Positions 1-7,842 of a stretch of DNA of 21,424 nucleotides are shown here, piece by piece. Each line of letters opens with the position of its first letter. The stretch's first letter is position 1. A model generated the notes under the pieces. It was not told the origin of the DNA. It worked only from the letters and a program-made list of their open reading frames with translations, and ran no database searches. The DNA is from a virus: the IMG/VR virus record IMGVR_UViG_3300027852_000188, positions 1-21,424 of that record, one strand, 5' to 3'. Both the position numbers and the translations under genes were made by a program.

Positions 1-827
1 TTCAACATTGCGTTTTGCTGTGCCCACTGATTCATCTGATTTGTTTGCTGTTGCTGGCCCCATCCGCTCATAAATTGATTAGCGGCATTACTTATGACAT
101 TTCCCCAAATATCGGCCTGATTGGTTGCTCCTGTAGCTGCCACATTGCCTTGATTCATTGCTATATTTCCGGCATTCGTAGCAAATTGGTTACCTGCATT
201 TGTTGAGGCATTTACAGCATTCTGTCCCATACCTGCTATAGTCCCAAATTGGTTAAATTGCTGCTGGTTTTGTCCCATTCCCCGATTCCATGCTTGATTA
301 TACTGATCAGCATTAAAACCTTCTTGACCCATGTAATTATTCCACATCTGATTATATCTACCAAACTGATTGCCATATTCTTGTGAGGCTGCACCTTGCC
401 CATAATCCATAAGAGCTTTCCCTGTGTTGCCAGAAAAATATCCACCACGAGCAGCCGCGCTTGATTCAACACCAGCCAGCCCTTGGTTTAATCTCCATTG
501 ATAACTTGGGTCAGCCTGTGGCCCGGTTGTATTGAACTGAAATTCTCCAGGACTTTGTAATGAGGAAACGGGCTTATATCCTGCATCTGCTGTTGGGTCT
601 ATTGATCCAGCCTCACCAGCTATTCTGCTTATTTCAGGCAAAGCCTCAGCACCATACTGCCTATATGGAGCAAGTTGTGACTGTGATGTATCCCACTGAT
701 TTTGCTGAAAACCAAGCGCATCCCTTGCACTTTGTTGTTGTGCCTGTGTTGCTCTATCCTGAGCCTCTGATTGAATTATTCCAGATACTACACCTGCTCC
801 TGCTGAGACCGCTGCTAACCATGGCAT
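1..827 (-). CDS. DNA transfer (ejection) protein, N-terminal part, cut by window edge
   Basis: The reading frame is open for 275 codons from an ATG at 827 to the left edge, so the C-terminus is missing. SD GGAGG lies 8 bases upstream, and the start overlaps the GNAT stop as TAATG. The protein starts MPWLAAVSAG with a Gly/Ala-rich hydrophobic segment (about residues 3-18), then a Gln-rich helical stretch (about 20-55), then an Asn/Gln/Gly-rich region with repeated NQF, AGN and NAG elements to the edge. This layout (MPW start, small-residue membrane-like segment, QQQ-rich helix, an APYRQYG-type motif, Asn/Gly-rich tail) is typical of podovirus internal proteins annotated as DNA transfer proteins, which leave the capsid with the DNA and help it cross the envelope. 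The family call is from memory; position after the tail genes agrees with it. Confidence 0.65.
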   Translation of the reverse strand, partial: MPWLAAVSAGAGVVSGIIQSEAQDRATQAQQQSARDALGFQQNQWDTSQSQLAPYRQYGAEALPEISRIAGEAGSIDPTADAGYKPVSSLQSPGEFQFNTTGPQADPSYQWRLNQGLAGVESSAAARGGYFSGNTGKALMDYGQGAASQEYGNQFGRYNQMWNNYMGQEGFNADQYNQAWNRGMGQNQQQFNQFGTIAGMGQNAVNASTNAGNQFATNAGNIAMNQGNVAATGATNQADIWGNVISNAANQFMSGWGQQQQTNQMNQWAQQNAML

Positions 828-1258
828 TATAGTGTCCTCCTTATTCCTATACTCTGTTTCGTAAATCCGTGACGTTCCCAAAAATCCAAACGATCAGGAA
901 AACATATTGCTGAAAATTCAACTGCCTTGTTCCCTTTCGCGCTTTCAATTGCTTTTTCCCAAAGTTGACCACTAACATCTGTTCTTCTATAATCAGGGAC
1001 AACATAAAAATAATTTATTGTTGCCACCCAAATACCTTTTCCTGGCTCTGGCTGCATAGCATAGTCAACAAACCCAATAATAGTATCGTTTGCCTCAGCC
1101 ACAAACATAAAATATCCATCATACCGCATGAGGCTCACAGCATAATCACGCCACATTTCCAGGTCGGGATTCAATGTTGGCTCTGACTCTTTTACCATAC
1201 ACCTCCACAACCTACTAAGTTCAAACAGATCAGTCACCAACCCACGCCTAATAATCAT
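827..1258 (-). CDS. GNAT-family N-acetyltransferase
   Basis: A 143-aa protein with the GNAT fold signature: N-terminal MIIRRGLVTDLFEL (strand 1 and helix 1), FVAEANDTIIGFVDY (strands 2-4, about residues 52-66), the acetyl-CoA-binding motif A YVVPDYRRTDVSGQL (about 85-99), and a closing FWERHGFTKQSIGIRR segment. The length is normal for a single GNAT domain. Motif A here is degenerate, with RRTDVSGQL where the usual form is R-G-x-G-x-A/G. The start ATG overlaps the upstream stop (ATGA) and lacks its own SD, so translation is probably coupled; the stop overlaps the DNA-transfer gene by one base. The substrate is unknown. Placement in the tail block suggests acetylation of a virion protein or a host protein, which is inference. 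Confidence 0.75.
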   Translation of the reverse strand: MIIRRGLVTDLFELSRLWRCMVKESEPTLNPDLEMWRDYAVSLMRYDGYFMFVAEANDTIIGFVDYAMQPEPGKGIWVATINYFYVVPDYRRTDVSGQLWEKAIESAKGNKAVEFSAICFPDRLDFWERHGFTKQSIGIRRTL

Positions 1259-1434
1259 TCTGGTGCCGATGGGGGTGCTACTATGGGAGCAGGTGGAATC
1301 GGAGTCGTAAGCGCCTTGCTCAAGTCAACCAGTGCCTGAGAAAACATCAATGTGTTTTCGTCTGGTGCTTTGTTTACCCTTCCAAGCATCACCATTAAAT
1401 TTTTGTGCTGTTCCTCTGTCAATTCAATTAGCAT
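1255..1434 (-). CDS. 59-aa hypothetical protein with Pro-rich tail
   Basis: A short gene filling the gap between the GNAT gene and the 194-aa gene. The ATG at 1434 has a strong SD (AAAAGGAGG, about 5 bases spacing). The stop TGA overlaps the GNAT ATG as ATGA. The protein starts MLIELTEEQHKNLM, is probably helical over residues 1-42, and ends in a Pro/Ala-rich tail (PIPPAPIVAPP). It has no cysteines and no membrane segment. I do not recognise the family. The SD, the coupled overlap and the exact fit between neighbours support a real gene. Confidence 0.7.
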   Translation of the reverse strand: MLIELTEEQHKNLMVMLGRVNKAPDENTLMFSQALVDLSKALTTPIPPAPIVAPPSAPE

Positions 1435-1446
1435 AATGCCCTCCTT

Positions 1447-2031
1447 TTAATTTTTGTCAGTATGCTCGTACCATGATAATTTCACAGATACCACATTGTT
1501 GTCAGCATAAGACGTAACCCGCAACAAGTATTTTGTGTTTTGTTTTAAAACGTGTTCGTTGTCTCCTCTGGAGCCACCACCAGAAACAATACTATTAATA
1601 CCAGAACCGGTGCTGACTCCAAACATACTTTGCAATATAGCGTTTCCGTCTGCTGCATCATCGTTAGAAGCATTTAACAAGGTTGTGTTCGCTGTTGCAG
1701 AATTACGGTTATTATTATAGGCTGTTTTAGCTGCCCCGGCAGTATGTGTGCACGTCTCAAAAAGCTGGACAAGTGTCTGTAGTGCTCCGTCCACACTAAA
1801 AACCAAATGTGGCCACAACGTAGTGTTTGGAACGGTTATTAATATATCTATAGTATTTGTATCATCCAAATCAGCATCGTATTCTGTATATTCAAAATGA
1901 CTACCAGAATGTATTTCATGATGTTCATATTCTATCGTCTGTAATGAATTTGTAGAGGAATCTATACGCACCTCATCCGTTTCGCCTGCGCCACTGCCCC
2001 ATCTAGCTGTTAATAATTTCCATAAACTCAT
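1447..2031 (-). CDS. Conserved phage virion-type protein, 194 aa
   Basis: I place the start at ATG 2031 (MSLWKLLTARWGSGAG), 4 bases after the fibre gene stop, with a GGTGGTGA SD-like site overlapping that stop. The frame stays open upstream to 2085, but the extension lies inside the fibre gene and lacks an SD. The protein has a polar N-terminus (RIDSSTNSLQTIEYEHHEIHSG), a repeated-strand region and an Ala/Asn-rich central stretch (about residues 100-130). It ends in YLLRVTSYADNNVVSVKLSWYEHTD, which resembles a beta-sandwich edge. The TIEYEHHEIHSGSHF segment resembles a family of unknown function found beside tail genes in environmental phages; this recognition is from memory. The likely role is a minor virion or tail-tip component. 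Confidence 0.7.
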   Translation of the reverse strand: MSLWKLLTARWGSGAGETDEVRIDSSTNSLQTIEYEHHEIHSGSHFEYTEYDADLDDTNTIDILITVPNTTLWPHLVFSVDGALQTLVQLFETCTHTAGAAKTAYNNNRNSATANTTLLNASNDDAADGNAILQSMFGVSTGSGINSIVSGGGSRGDNEHVLKQNTKYLLRVTSYADNNVVSVKLSWYEHTDKN

Positions 2032-2035
2032 ATCG

Positions 2036-4054
2036 TCACCACCAATGTTCCGTCGTTTCAAAATGCAAGTCCAAAACTTCGCCATCAGACAATAGTTGTG
2101 TTGCTGATCCCATCACATTCTCAGCCCCGTTACCGTCTATAGTAACATCATTACCACTTGTTCCGCAATTCACTATTTTATAGTGCAGACCATTTATTCC
2201 AGCTGGCAGCGTTATTGTTATTGCTCCGCCGTCTGTGTCAATCATGGCTATTTCATCGGTTGCATCAAGCGTTGTGGCGACTGTTTCTCTAGTTGTTTTA
2301 CAAATCCTATTTGCGCTTGTTTTAACTGAGCCATCAAAATCACCAGCACCAGCACAATATAATTCGGCCACATTCAGTATTGGGGCATTGACTTCCACGC
2401 CAATATCAGCCACGAGATTTAGCCATCCATCAAGACTTGAATAGGCATAAATTGCCGTGTCTCTAAAAGCTATTCGTGAATCCGTATCCATCAACAGCAC
2501 ACCAGTACCGACCACTTTTGGATTTAAAACAAGATTGGTTCCGTTATACACCAAACTAGCATCCTGCCCCGCACCAAACAACAACACATCTGAATCACTC
2601 GGAAGCTGTACGTCTCCTACTAATTTTAGTGGTCCGCTATCAGGTGTTATTGTAAGCCCACCAGTGGATTCAGCTGATAATAAGTTTTCATAAACTCCTG
2701 CAATATTAACAACAATGTTGTCTATTATCCATCCAGCTTGGTATCCTGACATTGCGATTGATCCGGTCGCATATGTTGCATCTACTATGTCGTTGGTAGC
2801 AACAGGAGAATTATTGTAATATATTTTAATTGATGTCCCTAATGCCACTATTTTTACATGTGTTACAGGATTTGGTGATGTTTGAGCATCTAATAATGTA
2901 GCACCTCCCGGAAACGCGGGTGATCCTGCTTTATATATTTTAGCTTGTCCGGCAACTCCAGGCAAGCATTGCATCCAATAAGTAGTTGCTCCGTTATGTC
3001 TAAATCCAAAATTCAAGCGAGAACCAGTCACAGAAACATCAAAATCAACTGAGTAATTAGTCCAAGCTAATCCTGCGTCTAACACAAACGCACCTGCCCA
3101 ATTTGCTACAGTTGCCTTGCACTCGCCAGATGGTGCAGCTGTTGCTTTAAAAGTTCCAACCTCAGCCAAATATTGATACCATGTCCAACCAAATAAAGTC
3201 ATGTCGTCACCAGGAGAAAAACCAGAAAAATCTTCCGAATAAAGCACAGTAAGTGATCCATATCTAACTTTTAATGTTTCATTTACCCGTAATATTTTTC
3301 CTGCATCATCATAATAAAGACCATCGTTGTTTTCGGTTATGACTCCTAAGGCATCAGAAAACAATACAGATCCGTCAGTCATACCGATATCAGCATCTCC
3401 AGAAACCGTTAAATCAACACAAGTTATGGTGTTACCAGTAATATCACCCGTTGTGGTTAAATCTTCCGCGCCTATATCAATTGTGACATTCGCGTTTGAT
3501 CCATCAAGCTTAAGATACTGCGTGGCGTGGGTATGGCCATCATTTACAACATACAGATTGTTTCCAGTGATTGCAAGGGTTGCATCATGGTTGAATGTGA
3601 TGTCTTGCCCTGCAATGGTTAGCGGTGCACCTGCCACGGTCGTGGCTGTATGTGTTGGGAAATTAAGATTGAGCTTGCTTTCATCGATAGCAGCAGCCGG
3701 GTCCACATATGCATTGGTAAGCTGGCCAACAGCAAACGCATCCGCACCAGTACATAAAATCAACTGATTGGGCGAGGTAACCAAAGCAGCCAATGCTTGT
3801 AATGTTGCATCAAGAGTTGGTGACCCATGGGTGTGGTCACCACGGGAAAAGGTTGCTGCTGCGCCTGCATTTGGTACCAATGCAAAAGTTGTTTCAGCAA
3901 CAACAGAACCGGATGGTGTTATTGGTATACCAGTTCCACCACTCAGAGTCAAAAGTGTTCTGGTCACGTCTGAATACCAAGCACGCCAAGCAGGAGAGGC
4001 TATTATTCCATTCGCCTTATTAAATAAGCCATCATTGAATGGAGGAGCACCCAT
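2036..4054 (-). CDS. Tail fibre / receptor-binding-type protein with lectin-like domain
   Basis: A 672-aa protein from ATG 4054, overlapping the upstream stop as TGATG, with a run of seven G (4062-4068) as SD. A TTG one codon earlier is in frame but less likely. Order: a short N-terminal segment with FNDGLFNKANGIIASPAW, likely for virion attachment; a region with HTH motifs (GDHTHG, DGHTHA) typical of fibres; a strand-rich repeat region (DLTTTGDITGNTITCVDLTVSGD); a compact domain at about 271-451 starting YSEDFSGFSPG with FGFRHNG and IKIYYNNSPVA, resembling concanavalin-like sugar-binding or family 16/DUF1080-like folds; then fibre repeats and a C-terminal ATDEIAMIDTDGGAITITLPAG module. It lies directly after the gp10-like gene, where P22 has its needle gene. 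Host recognition is the likely role; receptor unknown. Confidence 0.75.
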   Translation of the reverse strand: MGAPPFNDGLFNKANGIIASPAWRAWYSDVTRTLLTLSGGTGIPITPSGSVVAETTFALVPNAGAAATFSRGDHTHGSPTLDATLQALAALVTSPNQLILCTGADAFAVGQLTNAYVDPAAAIDESKLNLNFPTHTATTVAGAPLTIAGQDITFNHDATLAITGNNLYVVNDGHTHATQYLKLDGSNANVTIDIGAEDLTTTGDITGNTITCVDLTVSGDADIGMTDGSVLFSDALGVITENNDGLYYDDAGKILRVNETLKVRYGSLTVLYSEDFSGFSPGDDMTLFGWTWYQYLAEVGTFKATAAPSGECKATVANWAGAFVLDAGLAWTNYSVDFDVSVTGSRLNFGFRHNGATTYWMQCLPGVAGQAKIYKAGSPAFPGGATLLDAQTSPNPVTHVKIVALGTSIKIYYNNSPVATNDIVDATYATGSIAMSGYQAGWIIDNIVVNIAGVYENLLSAESTGGLTITPDSGPLKLVGDVQLPSDSDVLLFGAGQDASLVYNGTNLVLNPKVVGTGVLLMDTDSRIAFRDTAIYAYSSLDGWLNLVADIGVEVNAPILNVAELYCAGAGDFDGSVKTSANRICKTTRETVATTLDATDEIAMIDTDGGAITITLPAGINGLHYKIVNCGTSGNDVTIDGNGAENVMGSATQLLSDGEVLDLHFETTEHWW

Positions 4055-6495
4055 CAAGAAGCCCCCCCTTTCAACTCCATATAAGCACCGATCAGCACTT
4101 TTTTAACTGCGGCTGTGATGGCTATCCGGAAACAACGATTTCTGACAGCACCCAGTCTGCGCCAAATCATCCTAGTCAGATATTGACCAAGCATTCCCAT
4201 GCTCGTTGGGTGATCATTTGACCAAGTATGGCCGCCATCTTTGGACCAAGAAAGCAAGGCGCGAGGGTCAATCTGCTGTGCAACCTGTATTTTGGTCACA
4301 TTATTAGAAGCATAACCTACAAACCAAACATAATAACCGCTAGCCATTCCATAATATATATCTGTTCCAACACCAACAGTTGCCGTCACAGCGTTGGTCG
4401 TGATATTAATTCTGTTGGCTATCGAAGGGAAAACATTAGTCCAAATATCCACACCATCAAAAACAATAGCCCTGTATACTACTCCAGCAAGTGTGGCCGT
4501 TACAGTGTCTGTAGCAACATCTATTTTGGATATAGAACCCACTACCTCATTAACAACCCATAACGACGAATTATCAAAAACACTCTGCAAGGGTTGTAGT
4601 CCAACAACAACAGTAGCATCAACAACATCTGTGGCAATATTGATTTTAGATACATTTGCTGATCCCCAATTCGAAATCCAAAGGTGAGTATTGGCTTTTG
4701 TGATATAATATGGTTGTGTTCCAACTGCAATGGTTGCACTGACTGTATCTGTGGATATGTCTATTTTAGACACATTATCTGAACCAAAATTACAAGTATA
4801 TACATATCCAGCATCATAAAATAGATACCTAGGACTAGTCCCCACTATAACATTTGTAACAACATCAGTAATTGGATTGATTTTTTTTACTGTTGTACCA
4901 CCAGCAGACTCATCATCAACCCACACAGAAATTCCATCACTTATAATCTCTATTGGAGTACCGCCAACGGGTATGTTTGATACGATTGTATTTGTAGTCA
5001 GGTCAATTTTAACAACAACCCCAAAACTCGTACTAGCAACAAATAAATAGTTTCCCTGAATAGCCATACCGCGCCCTTGATAAATGCCAAGGCTGATAGT
5101 TGTTTTTTTATCAGTAACTTTATTGATTATTGTTACATTATTGTTTGGCAAGCTAGTACTTGATACATATATAAAATTGTCTTTTTCAATAATATGTATC
5201 GGGCCACCTTCAACCGTTATTGGGGTTACTTTCGACACTATCCCTGTGAGGGGAGCCAGTGATCCCACCCCAGTCTCTGCATCTAACTGTAATTTGCTAA
5301 TAAACATATTAACATTGTTGTCATCAATTGGAGGGGCAACACGAACGCTGGCAATTGGTTCGCCATTGTCAGTATAGTAATCCTCAGACATTTCATATAT
5401 TTTACCACCCACATAAGAGCCTACAAAATGTTTCCCCCAAGCGTGTGCATAAGCATTCCCAATATGTCTATTAACTTGGTATGGATCTCCTGAATAGTAG
5501 GAGCGTTCATGGCATAACCCGGTTGTTGCATCATAGACCCAGGTAGCATTTGCAGAGGGAAAGGTCAAAACATAAAACTCATGCCCATTGTCAGTATAGC
5601 AATACCCCCACGCATCTGACACCTCAGTATATTTTGAAATATGGTAATTGATAGATTGTGGAGTGACTATTTCCATGCCATAACCATTGACCATACCAAC
5701 GCCAAATATTTCACCAGCATTACCATTGCGCTGAGAAACTAAGCAGAATATTGTGTTGTTACCCTTGGCAATTGAGTGCGGCGCGATTGTCCCGTAATCA
5801 ATAACAGCCATCCTTGAAAAAGGGAATGGGTTTGATGTTCCGTCTGGCACCCATATCTCTGCACTGTATTCACCAAACAACCATGCCTCATTATGATTAT
5901 TAACTACACAATTAAGGTTATCTGGATAAGAGTCTGCTGTAGAGAAAGCCAGTGCCGGCCACACAGTTCCATCATACAAATTTGAAATAGCAACCTCTGC
6001 ACCACCTTTGTCAATCATGAAATACCCACCAATAAAGGCAATCGTTTGGGCTGGAACTGCAAAGCTGTTAAAAGCAAACGTGCTAACATTAACAACATAA
6101 ACATTAACGCCATCAACAAAAGCCAGTTGGTGTGCTATCCCGCCACCAACCCCATAAAGCCCATTGTCAGCCATAGACACACGGCCATCAAGCGTGGCCA
6201 ATTCAACTTGGTTTCCTGAACCCGCATCAACAATAGGGAATATGTCCTTTGCAGCATTTACTGAATAAAGTTTGTTGCCAGATACAAAATAGATCAGATT
6301 ATTAAAAAAGTGTGCACATCGGATCGGACCCAAGGTGGTGTCTACATACAACAATAGCCCAGGAGTTCCCACCAGCGACCCAACAGATTTGCTGTCTCGA
6401 GGGTTTAATTCTGGGTACAGGTTTATGCACCTAGAGGCATTTATATTTGTGCTGCGTCCCTGATATCCTGGTCCTATGATTCCATACTTTGCCAC
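4054..6495 (-). CDS. P22 gp10-like packaged-DNA stabilisation / tail protein with inserted YVTN propeller
   Basis: An 813-aa protein starting at GTG 6495, two bases after the upstream stop, with SD GGGAGA inside that gene's end. The N-terminal part (about 1-408) reads as the gp10 family: GPGYQGRSTNINASRCINLYPE, LVGTPGL, DGTVWPALAFSTADSYPDN and EYSAEIW. The C-terminal part (about 741-813) has the usual ending: DPRALLSWSKDGGHTWSN, SMGMLGQYLTRMIWRRLG. Between DAETGVG and this ending sits an extra stretch of about 330 residues made of about eight YVTN-type blades (e.g. VSKIDISTDTVSATI, VGTQPYYITKANTHLWISN). Without the insert the protein is about 480 aa, close to the 472 aa of P22 gp10. gp10 plugs the portal-gp4 channel after packaging; the propeller probably projects from the tail tube and may bind a surface ligand (inference). 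Confidence 0.85.
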   Translation of the reverse strand: MAKYGIIGPGYQGRSTNINASRCINLYPELNPRDSKSVGSLVGTPGLLLYVDTTLGPIRCAHFFNNLIYFVSGNKLYSVNAAKDIFPIVDAGSGNQVELATLDGRVSMADNGLYGVGGGIAHQLAFVDGVNVYVVNVSTFAFNSFAVPAQTIAFIGGYFMIDKGGAEVAISNLYDGTVWPALAFSTADSYPDNLNCVVNNHNEAWLFGEYSAEIWVPDGTSNPFPFSRMAVIDYGTIAPHSIAKGNNTIFCLVSQRNGNAGEIFGVGMVNGYGMEIVTPQSINYHISKYTEVSDAWGYCYTDNGHEFYVLTFPSANATWVYDATTGLCHERSYYSGDPYQVNRHIGNAYAHAWGKHFVGSYVGGKIYEMSEDYYTDNGEPIASVRVAPPIDDNNVNMFISKLQLDAETGVGSLAPLTGIVSKVTPITVEGGPIHIIEKDNFIYVSSTSLPNNNVTIINKVTDKKTTISLGIYQGRGMAIQGNYLFVASTSFGVVVKIDLTTNTIVSNIPVGGTPIEIISDGISVWVDDESAGGTTVKKINPITDVVTNVIVGTSPRYLFYDAGYVYTCNFGSDNVSKIDISTDTVSATIAVGTQPYYITKANTHLWISNWGSANVSKINIATDVVDATVVVGLQPLQSVFDNSSLWVVNEVVGSISKIDVATDTVTATLAGVVYRAIVFDGVDIWTNVFPSIANRINITTNAVTATVGVGTDIYYGMASGYYVWFVGYASNNVTKIQVAQQIDPRALLSWSKDGGHTWSNDHPTSMGMLGQYLTRMIWRRLGAVRNRCFRIAITAAVKKVLIGAYMELKGGAS

Positions 6496-6497
6496 GA

Positions 6498-7229
6498 TTA
6501 TCTCCCTGTCATTATGTTTGATCTTTCAGGTACAGGCAACCAAAGGTCTGCTATTTCCTTTGTCTGTGATGCGTTGATTTTCTCGATTGCACTCATTGTC
6601 TGATCAGCAAAACGCAAAACCTCTCCTGGTGTTGAAAGTCCGTATTCAGTTGCTAACAAAGGTGACAGATTGAAAATGATTGCAGCCTTATACACGTCCT
6701 CCATTGTGATATTGGTATCCAAATCAGCAATTAAAGTCAGTGGCTTTTCAGAAAACATATAGATTGTATAAATGACATCCGGAACTGGATAAAAAATCAA
6801 GGTTGTTCTCTGGGCCGTCTGCTGTGTTTCACCAGGGTCTTGGTAAAGCCTATCCGGACGGCCTGGAGTTGTTTTTACTGTCAAATCATTATATTGACCC
6901 GTTGTGATTATTTGAACAGAATAGTCATTCCCGGTTGAATCCCTGACAAATGCTGAGTTGATTTTGTGTGGTTTTATGGTGTCAAAATCTGTTGGCAATG
7001 CTACAGACGATACACCCATGGTATACGATGCCTGAGCTGCAACAAGAGGGAAATTTTCTTGAATTTCGGCCAGAGTCATAAGATTCCGGGCACCCCACAA
7101 GGACAACATCAAGTTCAACGAATCAAGGCCATCGTTCATCATTTCAGCAGATGGCGTTTCGCCCTCAGCCCCCACACCGATTAATTTCAAACTCTTTTTT
7201 ACCATATCCCGCGCAGTACTAAGGGCCAT
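6498..7229 (-). CDS. P22 gp4-like head-to-tail adaptor
   Basis: A 243-aa protein resembling the P22 tail accessory factor gp4 family. Seen: STARDMVKKSLKLIGVGAEGETPSAEMMNDGLDSLN near the start (conserved family N-terminus, helical), then LMLSLWGARNLM, ASYTMG, a PGRPDRLYQDPG loop, an FYPVPDVIYTIYMFSEKPL strand region, and a C-terminal helical part with EYGLSTPGEVLRFADQTMSAIEKINA. The start is placed at ATG 7229 with AAAGGTGG upstream; a GTG four codons earlier (7241) lacks an SD. It is longer than P22 gp4 (166 aa), as many distant members are. It lies directly upstream of the gp10-like gene, as in P22. The role is to bind below the portal ring and form the channel on which gp10 sits. Whether it has cell-wall hydrolase activity cannot be judged here. 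Confidence 0.8.
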   Translation of the reverse strand: MALSTARDMVKKSLKLIGVGAEGETPSAEMMNDGLDSLNLMLSLWGARNLMTLAEIQENFPLVAAQASYTMGVSSVALPTDFDTIKPHKINSAFVRDSTGNDYSVQIITTGQYNDLTVKTTPGRPDRLYQDPGETQQTAQRTTLIFYPVPDVIYTIYMFSEKPLTLIADLDTNITMEDVYKAAIIFNLSPLLATEYGLSTPGEVLRFADQTMSAIEKINASQTKEIADLWLPVPERSNIMTGR

Positions 7230-7261
7230 TTCAATCGCCACCTTTCTGATTCACAAACCAA

Positions 7262-7519
7262 TTATTTCTTGGCGGCTTTTTTAACCGCCTTCTTTGCCAC
7301 CTTCTTTGGTTTTGGTGCTGTTCCTGGTGTGTCTGTTTCATAAACCTCAGCATCTTCTGCCACTGCCACCTCCACCAATTCATCAGGAGTCAATCGCCAA
7401 CCATCATCAAGCAACAAATTCAATTCCTCTTGGCTGTTGCATTGTTGGTAAGTATACCCACCTTGCTCAGACTTCTTTGTACCATCGGTCAAGTGATAAA
7501 TAATCCTTGGATATTGCAT
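7262..7519 (-). CDS. Small protein with Lys-rich C-terminal tail
   Basis: An 85-aa protein from ATG 7519 (MQYPRIIYHLTDGTKKSEQGGY), chosen because GGAGGAAGAC gives an ideal SD. The frame extends 15 codons upstream to an ATG at 7564 (TAATG overlap with the previous gene), but that start lacks an SD and the extension contains a hairpin. Residues 1-45 look folded, including a YTYQQCNSQEELNLLLDDGW segment common in small phage proteins. An acidic linker follows (ELVEVAVAEDAEVYETD), then a histone-H1-like basic tail (KPKKVAKKAVKKAAKK). The tail suggests DNA or RNA contact or packing against capsid or DNA. I do not recognise a named family. Confidence 0.7.
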   Translation of the reverse strand: MQYPRIIYHLTDGTKKSEQGGYTYQQCNSQEELNLLLDDGWRLTPDELVEVAVAEDAEVYETDTPGTAPKPKKVAKKAVKKAAKK

Positions 7520-7541
7520 GTCTTCCTCCCACGTGTTTTTT

Positions 7542-7559
7542 ATCGGGTTACTACCCGAT
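7542..7559 (-). other. Perfect 7-bp hairpin between two small genes
   Basis: ATCGGGT and ACCCGAT pair perfectly around a 4-base loop in the short gap between the 81-aa gene stop and the ATG at 7519. On the minus-strand transcript the stem is followed by AAAAAAC, not a U run, so it is not a standard terminator for these genes. Read on the plus strand it is followed by only three T, which is weak. It may be an mRNA stability or translation-tuning element. Confidence 0.35.
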
Positions 7560-7563
7560 TTCA

Positions 7564-7809
7564 TTACATTTTCAACAGACTTGCAGCCTTGGCTTGGGCT
7601 TCCTCAATTGTTTTGCAGACAATTTTCCGATCATACCCAGGCTTGTCGCATGTTCCAGAAATATACTGACTAACTATATATCCGTTTTCAGCCTTTGTGA
7701 TCTCCGCCGATTTTCTCTGACCCACAGGAACAGAAGTTACGCGTGTTGCTGATGTATCTTTATTCCGTTTTGATGCGTATGCCTTCATGCCATCTTTTCC
7801 CTTTGCCAT
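7564..7809 (-). CDS. Small basic protein, 81 aa
   Basis: The ATG at 7809 has an SD of GGAGGAAGACA. The N-terminus is short and basic, MAKGKDGMKAYASKRN, followed by a probable small beta-hairpin domain (KAENGYIVSQYISG) with two cysteines and a C-terminal helix (KTIEEAQAKAASLLKM). The N-terminal D-x-M-K-x-Y-A-x-x-R motif recurs near the C-terminus of the next upstream protein (7843-8118). The YIVSQYISG...EEAQAKAASLL layout resembles small phage proteins of unknown function. It lies between the endonuclease gene and the gp4-like gene. I cannot assign a function. Confidence 0.7.
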   Translation of the reverse strand: MAKGKDGMKAYASKRNKDTSATRVTSVPVGQRKSAEITKAENGYIVSQYISGTCDKPGYDRKIVCKTIEEAQAKAASLLKM

Positions 7810-7842
7810 TGTCTTCCTCCAAAATTTATTTGAACAGTAAAA

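Noticed and set aside
3327-4106. Plus-strand ORFs of 146 and 112 aa opposite the fibre-like gene
   Set aside because: They lie wholly opposite a well-supported minus-strand gene, have no SD, and their proteins look like shadow composition.
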